From an uncultured bacterium (lineage in GTDB: Bacteria; Bacteroidota; Bacteroidia; Chitinophagales; Chitinophagaceae): a DNA stretch of 59,002 nt. The first letter of the stretch is position 1. Every line of letters starts with the position of its first letter. The DNA lies in NCBI GenBank assembly GCA_903826405.1, contig CAIKEH010000027.1, forward strand, positions 1 to 59,002, given 5' to 3'. Made by a program: the position numbers and the translations under genes. The notes beneath the pieces were generated by a model that was not told the DNA's origin, searched no databases, and was given only the letters and a program-made list of their open reading frames with translations. Below are positions 1 through 8,344 of the stretch, one piece after another.

Positions 1-140
1 GAGTTCATGAAGTCCCTCTGAAATGAGGTCTATCGTCCGTGACTTCTCTTGGTCCTTGGGCAGGTTGTTTGGGAATACGCGAATATGCGGACATTGGATC
101 TGTGCTGCAAGATCGATATAGCGTTTTCCCTCGTCAATAT
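1..140 (-). pseudogene. Truncated sugar-phosphate isomerase/epimerase (TIM-barrel) gene, running off the left edge
   Basis: Read on the minus strand from the IS boundary at 140 down to base 1, one frame is open and encodes a stretch that includes KRYIDLAAQIQCPHIRVFPN. This is like the xylose-isomerase-type TIM-barrel family (sugar phosphate isomerase/epimerase, AP-endonuclease-2 fold), in which a helix is followed by a strand ending in R-V-F. The upstream (N-terminal) part should lie on the other side of the insertion sequence, but the sequence after 2836 does not continue it. The gene therefore appears cut by the IS21 element, with the missing part lost or moved. The frame stays open into the IS end by chance. 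Only about 46 codons are visible, so the family call is moderate and the substrate is unknown. Confidence 0.55.
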
Positions 141-145
141 TGTAA

Positions 146-189
146 ATTCCGGTGAACTTGACCCCGGTATTCCGGGTGATGTTGACCCC
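146..189. repeat. IS21 left-end terminal repeats (two copies)
   Basis: Two inverse copies of the IS terminal motif lie at 146-165 and 169-189, reading ATTCCGG...TTGACCCC and ATTCCGGG...TTGACCCC. They are in opposite orientation to the copies at the right end (2639-2831), as expected for transposase-binding sites at the two ends of the element. Confidence 0.8.
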
Positions 190-269
190 CCTATTGAAGT
201 ATTGGAGGAACAGTGATGCAAAGAACTGTTTGTTGCTTTTCAAAAATATCTATCTTCTCAGGGTTCCCA

Positions 270-995
270 TCATTTTTTTCTTCTCAAAGATTCGCCTTTC
301 AGTTCTATCCGGTGAGCACCGGCTGTCAATCTGTCCATTATTGCATCGGCGACGGTGGGCTCGTTCAGATATTCATACCAGGCACTAACGGGCAACTGTG
401 AGGTGACGAGGGTTGAGCGCCTACCATGACGTTCCTCCAGGATTTGCAGTAAGGCAAGTTTTGCGTCCTGGTGCAGGGGTTGTAATCCAAAGTCGTCGAG
501 GATGATCAATGCCTGGCGCTCCAGGTGATTGAGGAGTTTGATATATGAGCCATCCAGTTTGGAGAGTGTTATTTTTTCAATAAACCGGTTCATACTGAAG
601 TAAGTGGTTTTCATGCCCAGTAGGCAAGCCTGATACCCAAGGGCACAGGCCAGATAGCTTTTACCGCATCCGGTGGGGCCTGTGACCAGTATGCTTTCGC
701 CCTGTTTCAAGTAGTGACCGTCGAGCAGTGTGGCAAGTTGCTGTTTGGTCAGATTTCGGGCAGCAGAGCATTGGATCTGTTCGGGGATCGCATTCAGCCT
801 TAGTTTGGCCAGCTTGAGGTAATAGGTCGTTTTCTCCTGCTGCCGGCAGAGTTGTTCTGATTGCAGGAGCAGGGCGACCAGTTCATGCGAGTCAAGCTGC
901 TGATGAACGGGAAGTTCCAGTTGCTGGCTGTAGGTGAGGGCCATACCTGATAGCCGGAGGTCTTTCATCTGTTCGAGTGTTGCGTTTGTGTTCAT
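270..995 (-). CDS. istB: IS21 helper ATPase IstB
   Basis: IstB is the AAA+ ATPase that assists IstA during IS21 transposition: it binds DNA, oligomerises with ATP and helps select the target. The 241-residue protein has a Walker A motif GPTGCGKS near residue 106 and a Walker B motif LIILDDFG near residue 164, preceded by the helical N-terminal domain of the family. The length is normal for IstB (about 240-260). It lies 17 bp downstream of istA on the same strand, the usual order, so the two are probably translated from one transcript. Nothing suggests inactivation. Confidence 0.93.
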   Translation of the reverse strand: MNTNATLEQMKDLRLSGMALTYSQQLELPVHQQLDSHELVALLLQSEQLCRQQEKTTYYLKLAKLRLNAIPEQIQCSAARNLTKQQLATLLDGHYLKQGESILVTGPTGCGKSYLACALGYQACLLGMKTTYFSMNRFIEKITLSKLDGSYIKLLNHLERQALIILDDFGLQPLHQDAKLALLQILEERHGRRSTLVTSQLPVSAWYEYLNEPTVADAIMDRLTAGAHRIELKGESLRRKK

Positions 996-1012
996 GTTGT
1001 TTGATTTGGTTA

Positions 1013-2557
1013 TTATTGATAGTGTCGTGAGCCACGGATATTTTCATGTACTGGCAACGGCTTGTCCGGCCTATTCGGCATTTGCTTATCCATGCCGGTG
1101 GCCAGCATATTTTTGATCATCGTGTAGCTGACGCGCGGGCCCGTCAGGGCCAGGGAACAAGCGGCTTCCAGCCGCTGGGTCCCGTAGCGTTTAACGAGCA
1201 TCAGCATCCCGAAGCAGGCCTTGTAGTTCTGTTCCATATAAATACTGTTTCCCAGGATCTGCTCGGCAGCACAGCTTACGCTGGCACCCAGGCGCGCTGC
1301 CTTGGAGATCAGTTCTTCCCGCGTCCAGCCTTTTGCGTCAATGGCCTGCTGGTGGTTCAGGGGCATATGTTCCCTGATCGTGTTATATCCGCGTCCGGGG
1401 AGCCTCCGGTGCAGGGCGATGCGCTCGTGGTCCAGGTAGATCTCCACTGTTTTCTTATCGTACCACACTTTTACCTTCTTTCCCACGTACTGCCATGGGA
1501 CACTATAGTACAGGCCGTCCTCACGAAGCTGGATATGGTAGTTACGTTGGACGGTCAACACGGCGCCTTTTTTCAACAGGCATGGTGAGCTGGGAAGGGG
1601 TCGAAGCAAGGACTGCTCCTGCTGCTCAAATAGGTCCCTCCGGCTGAAGGAAGAGCCTTTATACCTGCGCTGGTTAAGCAGATCGATCTGGATACGGAAG
1701 TAGTGATTGACCTCCGCCAGGGAGTGGAAGGTGCGATGACGCAAAGGGGCATAGACATACTTATACACCAGGCTGACCGCTTTTTCTACCATGGCCTTGT
1801 CCCTGGGTTTGCTTGGACGGGTTGCCGAGAACGTAGTACCGTAATGTTCCCCCAGCTGATAACAGAGATCGGTAAAACCCGGCTCATACCGGTCGGATTT
1901 GGTCACCGCAGTACGCAGATTATCACACAGGATGGTCTGCGTAACACCGCCCAGGTAGTGGATCATTTGATTGGAGCCCTCTAAAAAGTCCTGTGTTTTC
2001 TGCGAGTCAACGGCCAAACAGAAGATCATGCCGCTATAGGGCAGCGTGACCACAAACACCTCGCAGGGCCTGCGTTCTCCCGTATGCTCATCCACCCAGT
2101 AATACTTCGTGCCGGCAAAATCTACCATGATCTGCTCTGCCGGTTTGTACTCCAGGTGCATGACCACATCCTTCTTGCCCAGGAAACGCTGCAGGTGATA
2201 GCAGTACTGGCTATAGGCATAGCCGTCCGGGTGCTGCTCCAGGTACTCACGCCAGAGCAATTGCCGGGTTACACCGGTCCTGGACAGTTCCCGGTCAGCA
2301 CCTTCAAAATGTGCCAGCAACAGCCGGTACCGATCACTTTTACACGCAGCAATATCCTGATTGTAAAAAATATCAGCCAGTGTGGCATCACTCTGTTTTG
2401 CCGTCGGATCGGCCTCTTCCGTTAATCTGGCCAGATACGCTCTGACCGTATTACGTGAAAGTCCGGTCAGACGAACAATACCTTTTATGGACATTCTCTC
2501 CCTGTATAGATTTAGCACCTGCTTTAACTGCTCCATTGCGATAGGTTTTGCTGCCAT
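1013..2557 (-). CDS. istA: IS21 transposase IstA
   Basis: This is the DDE transposase of the element, 514 residues, within the normal range for IstA. An N-terminal helix-turn-helix (about residues 20-45, GIVRLTGLSRNTVRAYLA) recognises the terminal repeats. The RNase-H-like catalytic core has D146 (IMVDFAG), D212 (ILCDNLR) and E258 (KAMVEKAV), the expected acidic triad. A beta-rich Mu-C-like domain follows at about 330-410. The start ATG at 2557 lies about 80 bp inside the innermost right-end repeat, leaving room for a promoter in the terminal region. The frame is intact. Confidence 0.94.
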   Translation of the reverse strand: MAAKPIAMEQLKQVLNLYRERMSIKGIVRLTGLSRNTVRAYLARLTEEADPTAKQSDATLADIFYNQDIAACKSDRYRLLLAHFEGADRELSRTGVTRQLLWREYLEQHPDGYAYSQYCYHLQRFLGKKDVVMHLEYKPAEQIMVDFAGTKYYWVDEHTGERRPCEVFVVTLPYSGMIFCLAVDSQKTQDFLEGSNQMIHYLGGVTQTILCDNLRTAVTKSDRYEPGFTDLCYQLGEHYGTTFSATRPSKPRDKAMVEKAVSLVYKYVYAPLRHRTFHSLAEVNHYFRIQIDLLNQRRYKGSSFSRRDLFEQQEQSLLRPLPSSPCLLKKGAVLTVQRNYHIQLREDGLYYSVPWQYVGKKVKVWYDKKTVEIYLDHERIALHRRLPGRGYNTIREHMPLNHQQAIDAKGWTREELISKAARLGASVSCAAEQILGNSIYMEQNYKACFGMLMLVKRYGTQRLEAACSLALTGPRVSYTMIKNMLATGMDKQMPNRPDKPLPVHENIRGSRHYQ

Positions 2558-2638
2558 CCCTTATATGTTTTAAGGGGGCAAGAGTACAAATGCAATAAAC
2601 AGTTCCCGTAAAAGTTCCTCGGACTACTAAAAGGGGGG

Positions 2639-2831
2639 GGGGTCAACATGTGCCGGAATGGCAGTGGACAAAAACCGCCCAGAGGGGTCAAAATCGTCCG
2701 GAATAGGAGGCTGATTGATTGGTCAAAATGCCAGAATCACGAAAATGAAACCTCCCCAGCAGGGGGTCAACTTGCTCCGGAATGAGGGGGTCAACATAAA
2801 ACGGAACAGGGGGGTCAATATGGTCCGGAAT
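2639..2831. repeat. IS21 right-end terminal repeat array (five or six copies)
   Basis: Copies of GGGGTCAA-N6-CCGGAAT lie at 2639-2659, 2684-2704, 2763-2783, 2787-2807 (CGGAAC variant) and 2811-2831. A degenerate copy (GGTCAAAATGCCAGAAT) lies around 2721-2737. Spacing between starts is about 45, 35, 44, 24 and 24 bp. A run of about ten G residues begins at 2633. These are most likely IstA-binding sites. The right end carries clearly more copies than the left. Confidence 0.8.
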
Positions 2832-3044
2832 CTACAATTTGAAGATCAGTGCACAGGTTCCCTGCCCGACTGCGTCGCGCAGGCGGGGATTCCTGTCGAG
2901 GCTACTTCAATTTTCACATTCCATTGTTATACAATATATTACAAGGGTTTTTTATTTTGGTTTAAACATGGTTTAAACAATTCAAAAAGGGCAAGAAGGG
3001 CAGGAAAAAAAACACAAATCTCTCGGTTTGCCCGATTTTCTACT

Positions 3045-3257
3045 TTACAACGCTTCGATTATTTGGGGGGAGGTCACTGCACTTTCTCTCGCTTCTCTGA
3101 GTGTCAGCGTTTCCAATAAAATCGTCTGATTGGGTATGCTGGTCAGGATACCTTTAAACTCAGCAAGTACTCTGTGTGCGCTTGCCACTTTTCTTAGCAC
3201 AGCCTTTGTTTCAACATCTATCTTTAGAGGCAGGAAAGCAATACTAATTTGACTCAT
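3045..3257 (-). pseudogene. Truncated Fic-family protein (N-terminal fragment only)
   Basis: The 70-residue product matches the N-terminal region of Fic proteins (Fic_N): LPLKIDVETKAVL, then PNQTILLETLTLREARES. In full-length Fic proteins of this type the sequence continues S-S-A-I-E-N, the S/T-x3-E-G/N autoinhibitory motif, and then the Fic core with HPFxxGNGR. Here similarity stops exactly at ARES: the next residues are AVTSPQIIEAL and a stop. The whole AMP-transferase core is missing. The break lies about 210 bp from the right end of the IS element, so it is probably a rearrangement scar in the same region. The ATG at 3257 begins MSQISIAFLP. A short upstream frame ends in an ATGA overlap with this start. 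Confidence 0.6.
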
Positions 3258-3302
3258 GTTTTATTAATATAATTCATAAGTAGCATATTTTGACTCATGT
3301 TG
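3248..3302. repeat. Duplicated start region (13-bp direct repeat)
   Basis: TTTGACTCATGTT occurs at 3248-3260 and again at 3288-3300. On the minus strand each copy encodes ATG-AGT-CAA, the first codons of the Fic fragment. The upstream copy opens a 14-codon frame (M-S-Q-N-M-L-L...) that stops in an ATGA overlap with the real start. It may be a leader peptide or a relic of a local duplication. Confidence 0.5.
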
Positions 3303-3313
3303 ATATATATGAT

Positions 3314-3451
3314 TCAAATTTCTCCAATTCTGAATGTGGAGGTCATCCTGCCCCTTCTATTGATGAGTATCAGACTGTAGGGTGTCTTATCAGCATTATT
3401 AGTGGTACCGTTTTCATTTGCTTTAATATAAGTTAAACTAGTAATTGGCAT
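3314..3451 (-). CDS. Possible 45-residue small protein
   Basis: An ATG at 3449-3451 opens a 45-codon frame ending at 3314, just upstream of the Fic fragment and on the same strand. It begins MPITSLTYIKANENGTT. Its composition is protein-like, with no odd codons or repeats. No family is recognised. It could be a real small gene, for example a partner of the former Fic gene, or the tail of a decayed gene. The rest of the 3258-3630 gap (373 bp) shows nothing else clear. Confidence 0.25.
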   Translation of the reverse strand: MPITSLTYIKANENGTTNNADKTPYSLILINRRGRMTSTFRIGEI

Positions 3452-3630
3452 TAAGTTTTCAGGATTTGTTTAGACCAACGAGCGGATGGATGAGATTTTC
3501 ATCATCCCTAATTTTAAAATTCATTTAGAGAATGGGCCACATGTAACCACAAGTCTTTACTCTTCTAAATCGTTTTAAAGGCTCGAGTCCTTGGTGTCGC
3601 AAAACTTTATCTTACTTGTTGCCGATATTG

Positions 3631-6600
3631 CTAATTATTTTCGACAAAATACATGTCAATCTCACCCTTATTCTTGGCCTGGATTTTTCCACGGTGTACA
3701 CAATTAAATTGGTCTTTTACCAATTCATAAGTGCTACTGCTAATGTTTATTTTTCCCGCTTCACCCGATGATTCCATACGGGATGCAACGTTTACCGTAT
3801 CACCCCAAATATCATAAGCGAATTTCTTCACTCCCACAATTCCTGCTACAACAGGCCCCGTATGAACGCCGATTCTTATTTCAAATATTTCTTTGTTTTC
3901 ATTTTTTCGTTGTAGCAAATGTTGCTGCATGAACTGCTTAATTTCAATCGCCGCTTTTACAACATCGGTTGCGTTTGTTTTGTTGGCAACAGGTAAGCCA
4001 CCAGCACACATATAAGCATCACCAATAGTTTTAATTTTTTCAACGTTGTATTTTTCGATGATATGATCAAATGCCTGAAAGCAAGTATGAATTTCGGCAA
4101 CCAATTCAGATGGCGTCAGCTTCTCTGAAATCTTTGTAAAGCCCTTGAAGTCGGTGAACATTACAGTCACATCATCAAACTGCTTTGCATCGGCACTGCC
4201 TTTTGCTTTAAGTTCTTCGGCCACTTCTTCAGGAAGAATGTTGAGCAGCAAATCATCTGATTTCTTCTTTTCAGCAACCACTTCGGCTGTTCGTATTTTA
4301 ACTGTATTTTCCAGTTTTTCTTTTTCCCTTCGCAAATTGCGTTCTCTCCATTTCACAAATAATCTTAATGTAAAAAGAAATGTCAAAGCATACATCATAT
4401 ATGCCCACCAAGTTCTGTACCATGGAGGCAGAACTTTAAAGGTATAAACAACCGGTTCGCACCAAACTCCATTGGCACCCTGAGCTTTGAGTCTAAAGGT
4501 ATAGGTCCCTTCGTTTATATTTCCAAAGTTGGCGTTTGAACTGCTGCTAATTGGGCTCCATGTTTTGTCATACCCATTTAGCATATACTGGTACTTCACT
4601 AAAAAAGGTCGGCCCGTTTCAAGAGCTGCAAACTCAAAGGATATTTGGTTGTGCTCGTAGGGTAAGACCAAATTTTCAGGTATTGGATAAAATTTAGTCA
4701 CCCCATCAAATTGAATATTTCCAAAACGTTTAAGCATTGTATCATTTTGGGATTTTGACGGCGTTTTCCCATAAGCAAGAAATTCCTGGAACAAAGAAAT
4801 TGTACTGTCCTGTTTGTTATTTCTTACCCCCTTTGTTTGAAGATCGTACCAGCATATGTTTTCATCTTTTACTTTTATGGATTGTATAATCAAAGTAGGA
4901 GGCTCCGTACTTTTTTGCATCGCCGCATAATCAAACCGTACCACAGCTATTTTTTCGTTGCCTGTACCTGCCCAAATGATCCCTTTACTGTCCAATAACA
5001 TAGCATGTTGACCCTGATTCACATCTTTTACTGGATAGCCGGTATTGGAGTTGAAAATTTCTACATTGTTCAATTTAGAAAAATCCTCAGAAGGATTAAA
5101 AAGGGTGATGCCTAAGTTTGTACCTGCTGCCATTTTACCATTGGGCAACTGAACAACTTGCGTTACATTATTATCAGGTAAACCATCAGCGATTTTAAAC
5201 TTATTGAATAGAGTTGAGGGAATGATTGCATTTTTCTGAACTTGGTCAGGTGTTCCCTCTAAGTTCCTTACCACTCCTGCATCCATCACACTGAGTCCCT
5301 CCCCGGTGCCGAACCAAAGATCTCCCCTCTTATCCTCTAAAATGCTAAAAACAGAATTATTGGACAGACCCTGGGCAGTAGTAAAAGTGGTAAAGCTTTT
5401 ACCGTCATAAAGACTGACCCCGCCACCAACAGTGCCGAACCAAAGATTTCCGCTCTTACCCTCTAAAATGCTAAAAACCGAATTATTGGCCAGGCCCTGG
5501 GCAGTCGTAAAACTGGTAAAGGTTTTACCGTCATAGCGACTGACCCCACCGCCCAAAGTACCGAACCAAAGATTTCCGCCCTTATCCTCCAAAATGCTAA
5601 AAACAGCATTATTAGACAGTCCCTGGGCAGTAGTAAAATTGGTAAAAGTTTTCCCATCATAGCGACTGACTCCGCCGCCATAAGTACCGAACCAAAGATT
5701 TCCGCTCTTATCTTCTAAAATGCTATTAACAGTATTATTGGCCAAACCTTGGGCGGTGGTGAAACTGGTAAAGGTTTTACCGTCATAACGACTGACCCCA
5801 CCGCCATTAGTGCCGAACCAAAAATGGCCACCTTTATCCTCTAAAATGCTAAAAACAGAATTATTTGCCAGACCTTGGGCGGTACTAAAACTGGTAAAGG
5901 ATTTCCCATCATAACGACTTACCCCGCCGCCCAAAGTGCCGAACCAAAGATTTTCGTTCTTATCTTTTAAAATACTAAAAACAGCATTATTAGCCAACCC
6001 CTGGGCAGTAGTAAAACTGGTAAATATTTTATTGTCATAACGACTGACCCCGCCACCGAAAGTGCCGAACCAAAGATCTCCACTCTTATCCTCTAAAATG
6101 CTATAAACAGCATTATTGGCCAGGCCCTGAGCAGTGGTAAAACTGGTAAATGTTTTCCCGTCGTATCGACAAACCCCGCCGCCATTAGTACCGAACCAAA
6201 GACTTCCGCTCCTATCCTCTAAAATGCAATAAACAACATTATTGGCCAGACCCTGAGCAGTAGTGACACTAACAAAGGATTTCCCATCATAACGACTGAC
6301 CCCGCCGCCATAAGTGCCAAACCAAAGATTTCCGCCCTTATCCTCTAAAATGCTTAAAACAATATTATTGGCTAGACCCTGCGCCGTATTAAAATTGGTA
6401 AAGGTTTTCCCGTCATAACGACTGACACCACCACCATAAGTGCCGAACCAAAGATTTCCGCTCTTATCCTCTAAAATGCTAAAAACAATATTATTGGCTA
6501 GACCCTGAGCCGTGTTAAAATTGGTAAAAGATTTCCCGTCGTAGCGACTGACGCCGCCGCCATTAGTCCCGAACCAAAGGTTTCCACTCTTATCTTCTAA

Positions 6601-7158
6601 AATGGCATAAACAGAATTATATGCTAAACCCTGAGCCGTCGTAAAACTGGTAAAAGATTTCCCGTCATAACGACTGACCCCTCCGCCCAGAGTGCCGAAC
6701 CAAAGATTTCCGCTCTTATCCATTGCAGAACACCTAATGGCATCCAAAGCCAAACCATTATCGGTAGTAAAATTGGTGAAATTAGATTTGCCGCCATCAC
6801 CAAAAATAAACGGCTTCCCCTGGGCATCCAAGATAGGTTCACCTTTATCATTTTGCAAAACCGGAAGTGGATTAACGAGCGGTGGTTCCAGATTTATTTT
6901 TATTAGCCCGCCTTGGGGGTTGGTTTTTGAATAAAACCCGCCGGCCTTATTTGGAATGGCCACCGATAAGGGTTTTGGCATTTTATCCAAAGAAATGGTT
7001 TTAGGCTGCAGACTGTCCCGCAGGTTCTCAATAATTGTTACCTGCAATGGAGCAAGGGTGTCTTGGATGGCAGGCTTGTTCTTTACATTATTTTCCTGTT
7101 TTGAATTGCAGGCCCATACAATGAGTAATGAAAGAAAATAAATTATTGGTTTGTTCAT
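3631..7158 (-). CDS. Lipoprotein-anchored propeller sensor fused to a class III adenylate cyclase
   Basis: The protein has 1175 residues. A lipoprotein signal ends at C17 (IVWAC). From about 127 to 630 there are twelve 42-residue Reg_prop repeats of the type NLWFGT-x-GGGVSRYDGK, then further propeller sequence. A Y_Y_Y domain lies at about 820-905, a membrane segment at about 915-936 and a short coiled coil at about 937-985. The cyclase domain covers about 994-1170. It keeps both metal-binding aspartates (D1003 in FTDFKGFT, D1047 in IGDAYM), the transition-state N1123 and R1127, and adenine-selecting K1043 and D1116. It should therefore make cAMP in the cytoplasm in response to a periplasmic ligand. 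In Bacteroidota this sensor architecture usually ends in a histidine kinase. A lipidated N-terminus on a membrane-spanning protein is odd but is common in this family. Confidence 0.9.
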   Translation of the reverse strand: MNKPIIYFLSLLIVWACNSKQENNVKNKPAIQDTLAPLQVTIIENLRDSLQPKTISLDKMPKPLSVAIPNKAGGFYSKTNPQGGLIKINLEPPLVNPLPVLQNDKGEPILDAQGKPFIFGDGGKSNFTNFTTDNGLALDAIRCSAMDKSGNLWFGTLGGGVSRYDGKSFTSFTTAQGLAYNSVYAILEDKSGNLWFGTNGGGVSRYDGKSFTNFNTAQGLANNIVFSILEDKSGNLWFGTYGGGVSRYDGKTFTNFNTAQGLANNIVLSILEDKGGNLWFGTYGGGVSRYDGKSFVSVTTAQGLANNVVYCILEDRSGSLWFGTNGGGVCRYDGKTFTSFTTAQGLANNAVYSILEDKSGDLWFGTFGGGVSRYDNKIFTSFTTAQGLANNAVFSILKDKNENLWFGTLGGGVSRYDGKSFTSFSTAQGLANNSVFSILEDKGGHFWFGTNGGGVSRYDGKTFTSFTTAQGLANNTVNSILEDKSGNLWFGTYGGGVSRYDGKTFTNFTTAQGLSNNAVFSILEDKGGNLWFGTLGGGVSRYDGKTFTSFTTAQGLANNSVFSILEGKSGNLWFGTVGGGVSLYDGKSFTTFTTAQGLSNNSVFSILEDKRGDLWFGTGEGLSVMDAGVVRNLEGTPDQVQKNAIIPSTLFNKFKIADGLPDNNVTQVVQLPNGKMAAGTNLGITLFNPSEDFSKLNNVEIFNSNTGYPVKDVNQGQHAMLLDSKGIIWAGTGNEKIAVVRFDYAAMQKSTEPPTLIIQSIKVKDENICWYDLQTKGVRNNKQDSTISLFQEFLAYGKTPSKSQNDTMLKRFGNIQFDGVTKFYPIPENLVLPYEHNQISFEFAALETGRPFLVKYQYMLNGYDKTWSPISSSSNANFGNINEGTYTFRLKAQGANGVWCEPVVYTFKVLPPWYRTWWAYMMYALTFLFTLRLFVKWRERNLRREKEKLENTVKIRTAEVVAEKKKSDDLLLNILPEEVAEELKAKGSADAKQFDDVTVMFTDFKGFTKISEKLTPSELVAEIHTCFQAFDHIIEKYNVEKIKTIGDAYMCAGGLPVANKTNATDVVKAAIEIKQFMQQHLLQRKNENKEIFEIRIGVHTGPVVAGIVGVKKFAYDIWGDTVNVASRMESSGEAGKINISSSTYELVKDQFNCVHRGKIQAKNKGEIDMYFVENN
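5269..6780 (-). repeat. Twelve tandem 126-bp repeats within the propeller-cyclase gene
   Basis: The twelve 42-codon propeller units are close copies at the DNA level, with the recurring signature CCGAACCAAAGAT plus CTTATCCTCTAAAATGCT on the plus strand. Most units share well over half of their residues. The array length probably changes by recombination or slippage, and this stretch is prone to assembly error. Confidence 0.9.
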
Positions 7159-7317
7159 TGTGTTTCAAATATAATAATAGTAATATAAGTTCCTTCGAGA
7201 TTTGGCGCGAAAGGAAGAAACTCTAGTCATATGATTTCAAATAAGTTATCTATTTCATCAAGGGAAAAGATGATAAAATAAATAGCAAATCACATCATTG
7301 AAGATTGCTTGTAATAA

Positions 7318-7476
7318 CTTACGGACTGCCTACTCTTAGAAAATAATATTGATGTTCATAGGTTTCCTTACCTGTCAGCCTTACAAGACAATATTGAGCA
7401 GGGCAATCCACCGGATTTCAAAACAAAATCAGGAAGGAAAGGCATTTCTTATTACAAGTGTAGCTCACAATTCTGA
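7318..7476 (+). pseudogene. Possible gene remnant, no start codon
   Basis: In the gap 7159-7498 one plus-strand frame stays open for 52 codons between two stops and reads like protein (ALQDNIEQGNPPDFKTKSG, then YYKCSSQF). There is no ATG, GTG or TTG at its start. No family is recognised. It may be the tail of a decayed gene or chance. The remainder of the gap is AT-rich and would hold the cyclase promoter. Confidence 0.2.
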
Positions 7477-7498
7477 AATACCTGAAATACAAATTTTT

Positions 7499-8344
7499 CT
7501 AGTGGAGTAAATCCTTGGGCAAAGCTTCAAGTGCCCTGATGCGAAGATCTTTATAGAATACTTCGGCACCTTCTGACTGGATCTGAATTTTCCCCTTGGC
7601 CATAGGTATCAGTTTGCCATTGATCAGTTGGGATGAGTGGTAAAGAACCATCATGACTTTCCCATTGATCACATGGACACTAGTATCTCCATGACAATAG
7701 AGGTCGGCCGTATTCCATTGACCAGTTGGATTTTCCGCATCCGTTCTTTTCTTGCAAAACCTGCCGATTTTGGAAGCTTCGTTGAATGTTCGCATCACTC
7801 CACTCTTAGTATACTGGTAAATGCTGTCAGTTATTTTCACGGTAGGAACATCCTCCGAACCACCTGCCACTCCCCAATAATCTCCGGAATTACCCTCTTC
7901 AATTTGGAACTCCTGTGAGCGCATCCAAAAACCATAATCGGCACCATGGGGACCAACGGCAAAATAGAGCAATCCACTATCCTTTTTCTTACCCTTTTTT
8001 GAACCCCATTCCAGCTTACCCCATTTGAATTGAAGGTGCAAATGAAAATTCTCGTATTCACCTTTTGTTGAAATCCCACCCCATTGCTCACCGGATATCC
8101 TGATCACCTTTTCTTTTCGGTCTTCCACGACCGAAAAAACGTGAAGTGGATCTTGATTGAGTCCGATCGGCCGGTCTGTCAAATGCTTCTCCTGATCATC
8201 CATGATCGGACCGATATATGTATCCCATCCTGTAAGGTCCTTACCATTGAACAGATTTGTCCATGGGTCCGCTGAGTGTTGAATACTTATGAAACCCAAT
8301 ATGCCAAGCGGAAACAGGAATAGGAGGATCAAGTATCTCTTCAT
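7499..8344 (-). CDS. Secreted DUF1080 protein (3-keto-disaccharide hydrolase family)
   Basis: The 281-residue protein starts with a signal peptide (about residues 1-24, hydrophobic core LILLFLFPLGILGF). A concanavalin-like DUF1080 domain follows: WTNLFNGKDLTGWD at the front, then E-F-Q-I-E-E-G and KGKIQIQSEGAEVFYKDLRIR at the end. Members of this family cleave 3-keto-glycosides or act in related sugar degradation, often with Gfo/Idh dehydrogenases and TIM-barrel sugar isomerases. A fragment of such an isomerase lies at the left edge of the window, which may be a relic of the same locus. It probably acts in the periplasm. The upstream 8345-8930 gap (about 590 bp) shows no convincing gene. Confidence 0.8.
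   Translation of the reverse strand: MKRYLILLFLFPLGILGFISIQHSADPWTNLFNGKDLTGWDTYIGPIMDDQEKHLTDRPIGLNQDPLHVFSVVEDRKEKVIRISGEQWGGISTKGEYENFHLHLQFKWGKLEWGSKKGKKKDSGLLYFAVGPHGADYGFWMRSQEFQIEEGNSGDYWGVAGGSEDVPTVKITDSIYQYTKSGVMRTFNEASKIGRFCKKRTDAENPTGQWNTADLYCHGDTSVHVINGKVMMVLYHSSQLINGKLIPMAKGKIQIQSEGAEVFYKDLRIRALEALPKDLLH

Larger units (their letters stand above)
141..2836 (-). mobile_element. Complete IS21-family insertion sequence (istA, istB)
   Basis: The element holds istA and istB on the minus strand and is bounded by matching termini: TGTAAATTCCGG at 141-152, and the inverse of TGTAGATTCCGG ending at 2836. Inside each end lie further copies of a terminal motif, GGGGTCAA-N6-CCGGAAT: two on the left and five or six on the right. 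Such multiple terminal repeats are typical of IS21-family elements and are bound by the IstA transposase. The length of about 2.7 kb also fits. No 4-8 bp target duplication is seen: the flanks are CAATAT on the left and ATTTGA on the right. This suggests that one flank was rearranged after insertion. Both genes look intact, so the element may still be active. Confidence 0.9.

Noticed and set aside
1046-1588. 180-codon plus-strand frame inside istA
   Set aside because: It is antisense to a well-supported transposase gene and has no family features.
2715-3119. Open frame of 134 codons on the plus strand across the IS right end
   Set aside because: Its first part is only the IS terminal repeats read as codons (GVNLLRNEGVNIKRN), and the rest is antisense to the Fic fragment.
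6624-6851. Frames inside the propeller repeats on both strands
   Set aside because: They arise from the repeated codons of the propeller gene and repeat with the same 126-bp period.
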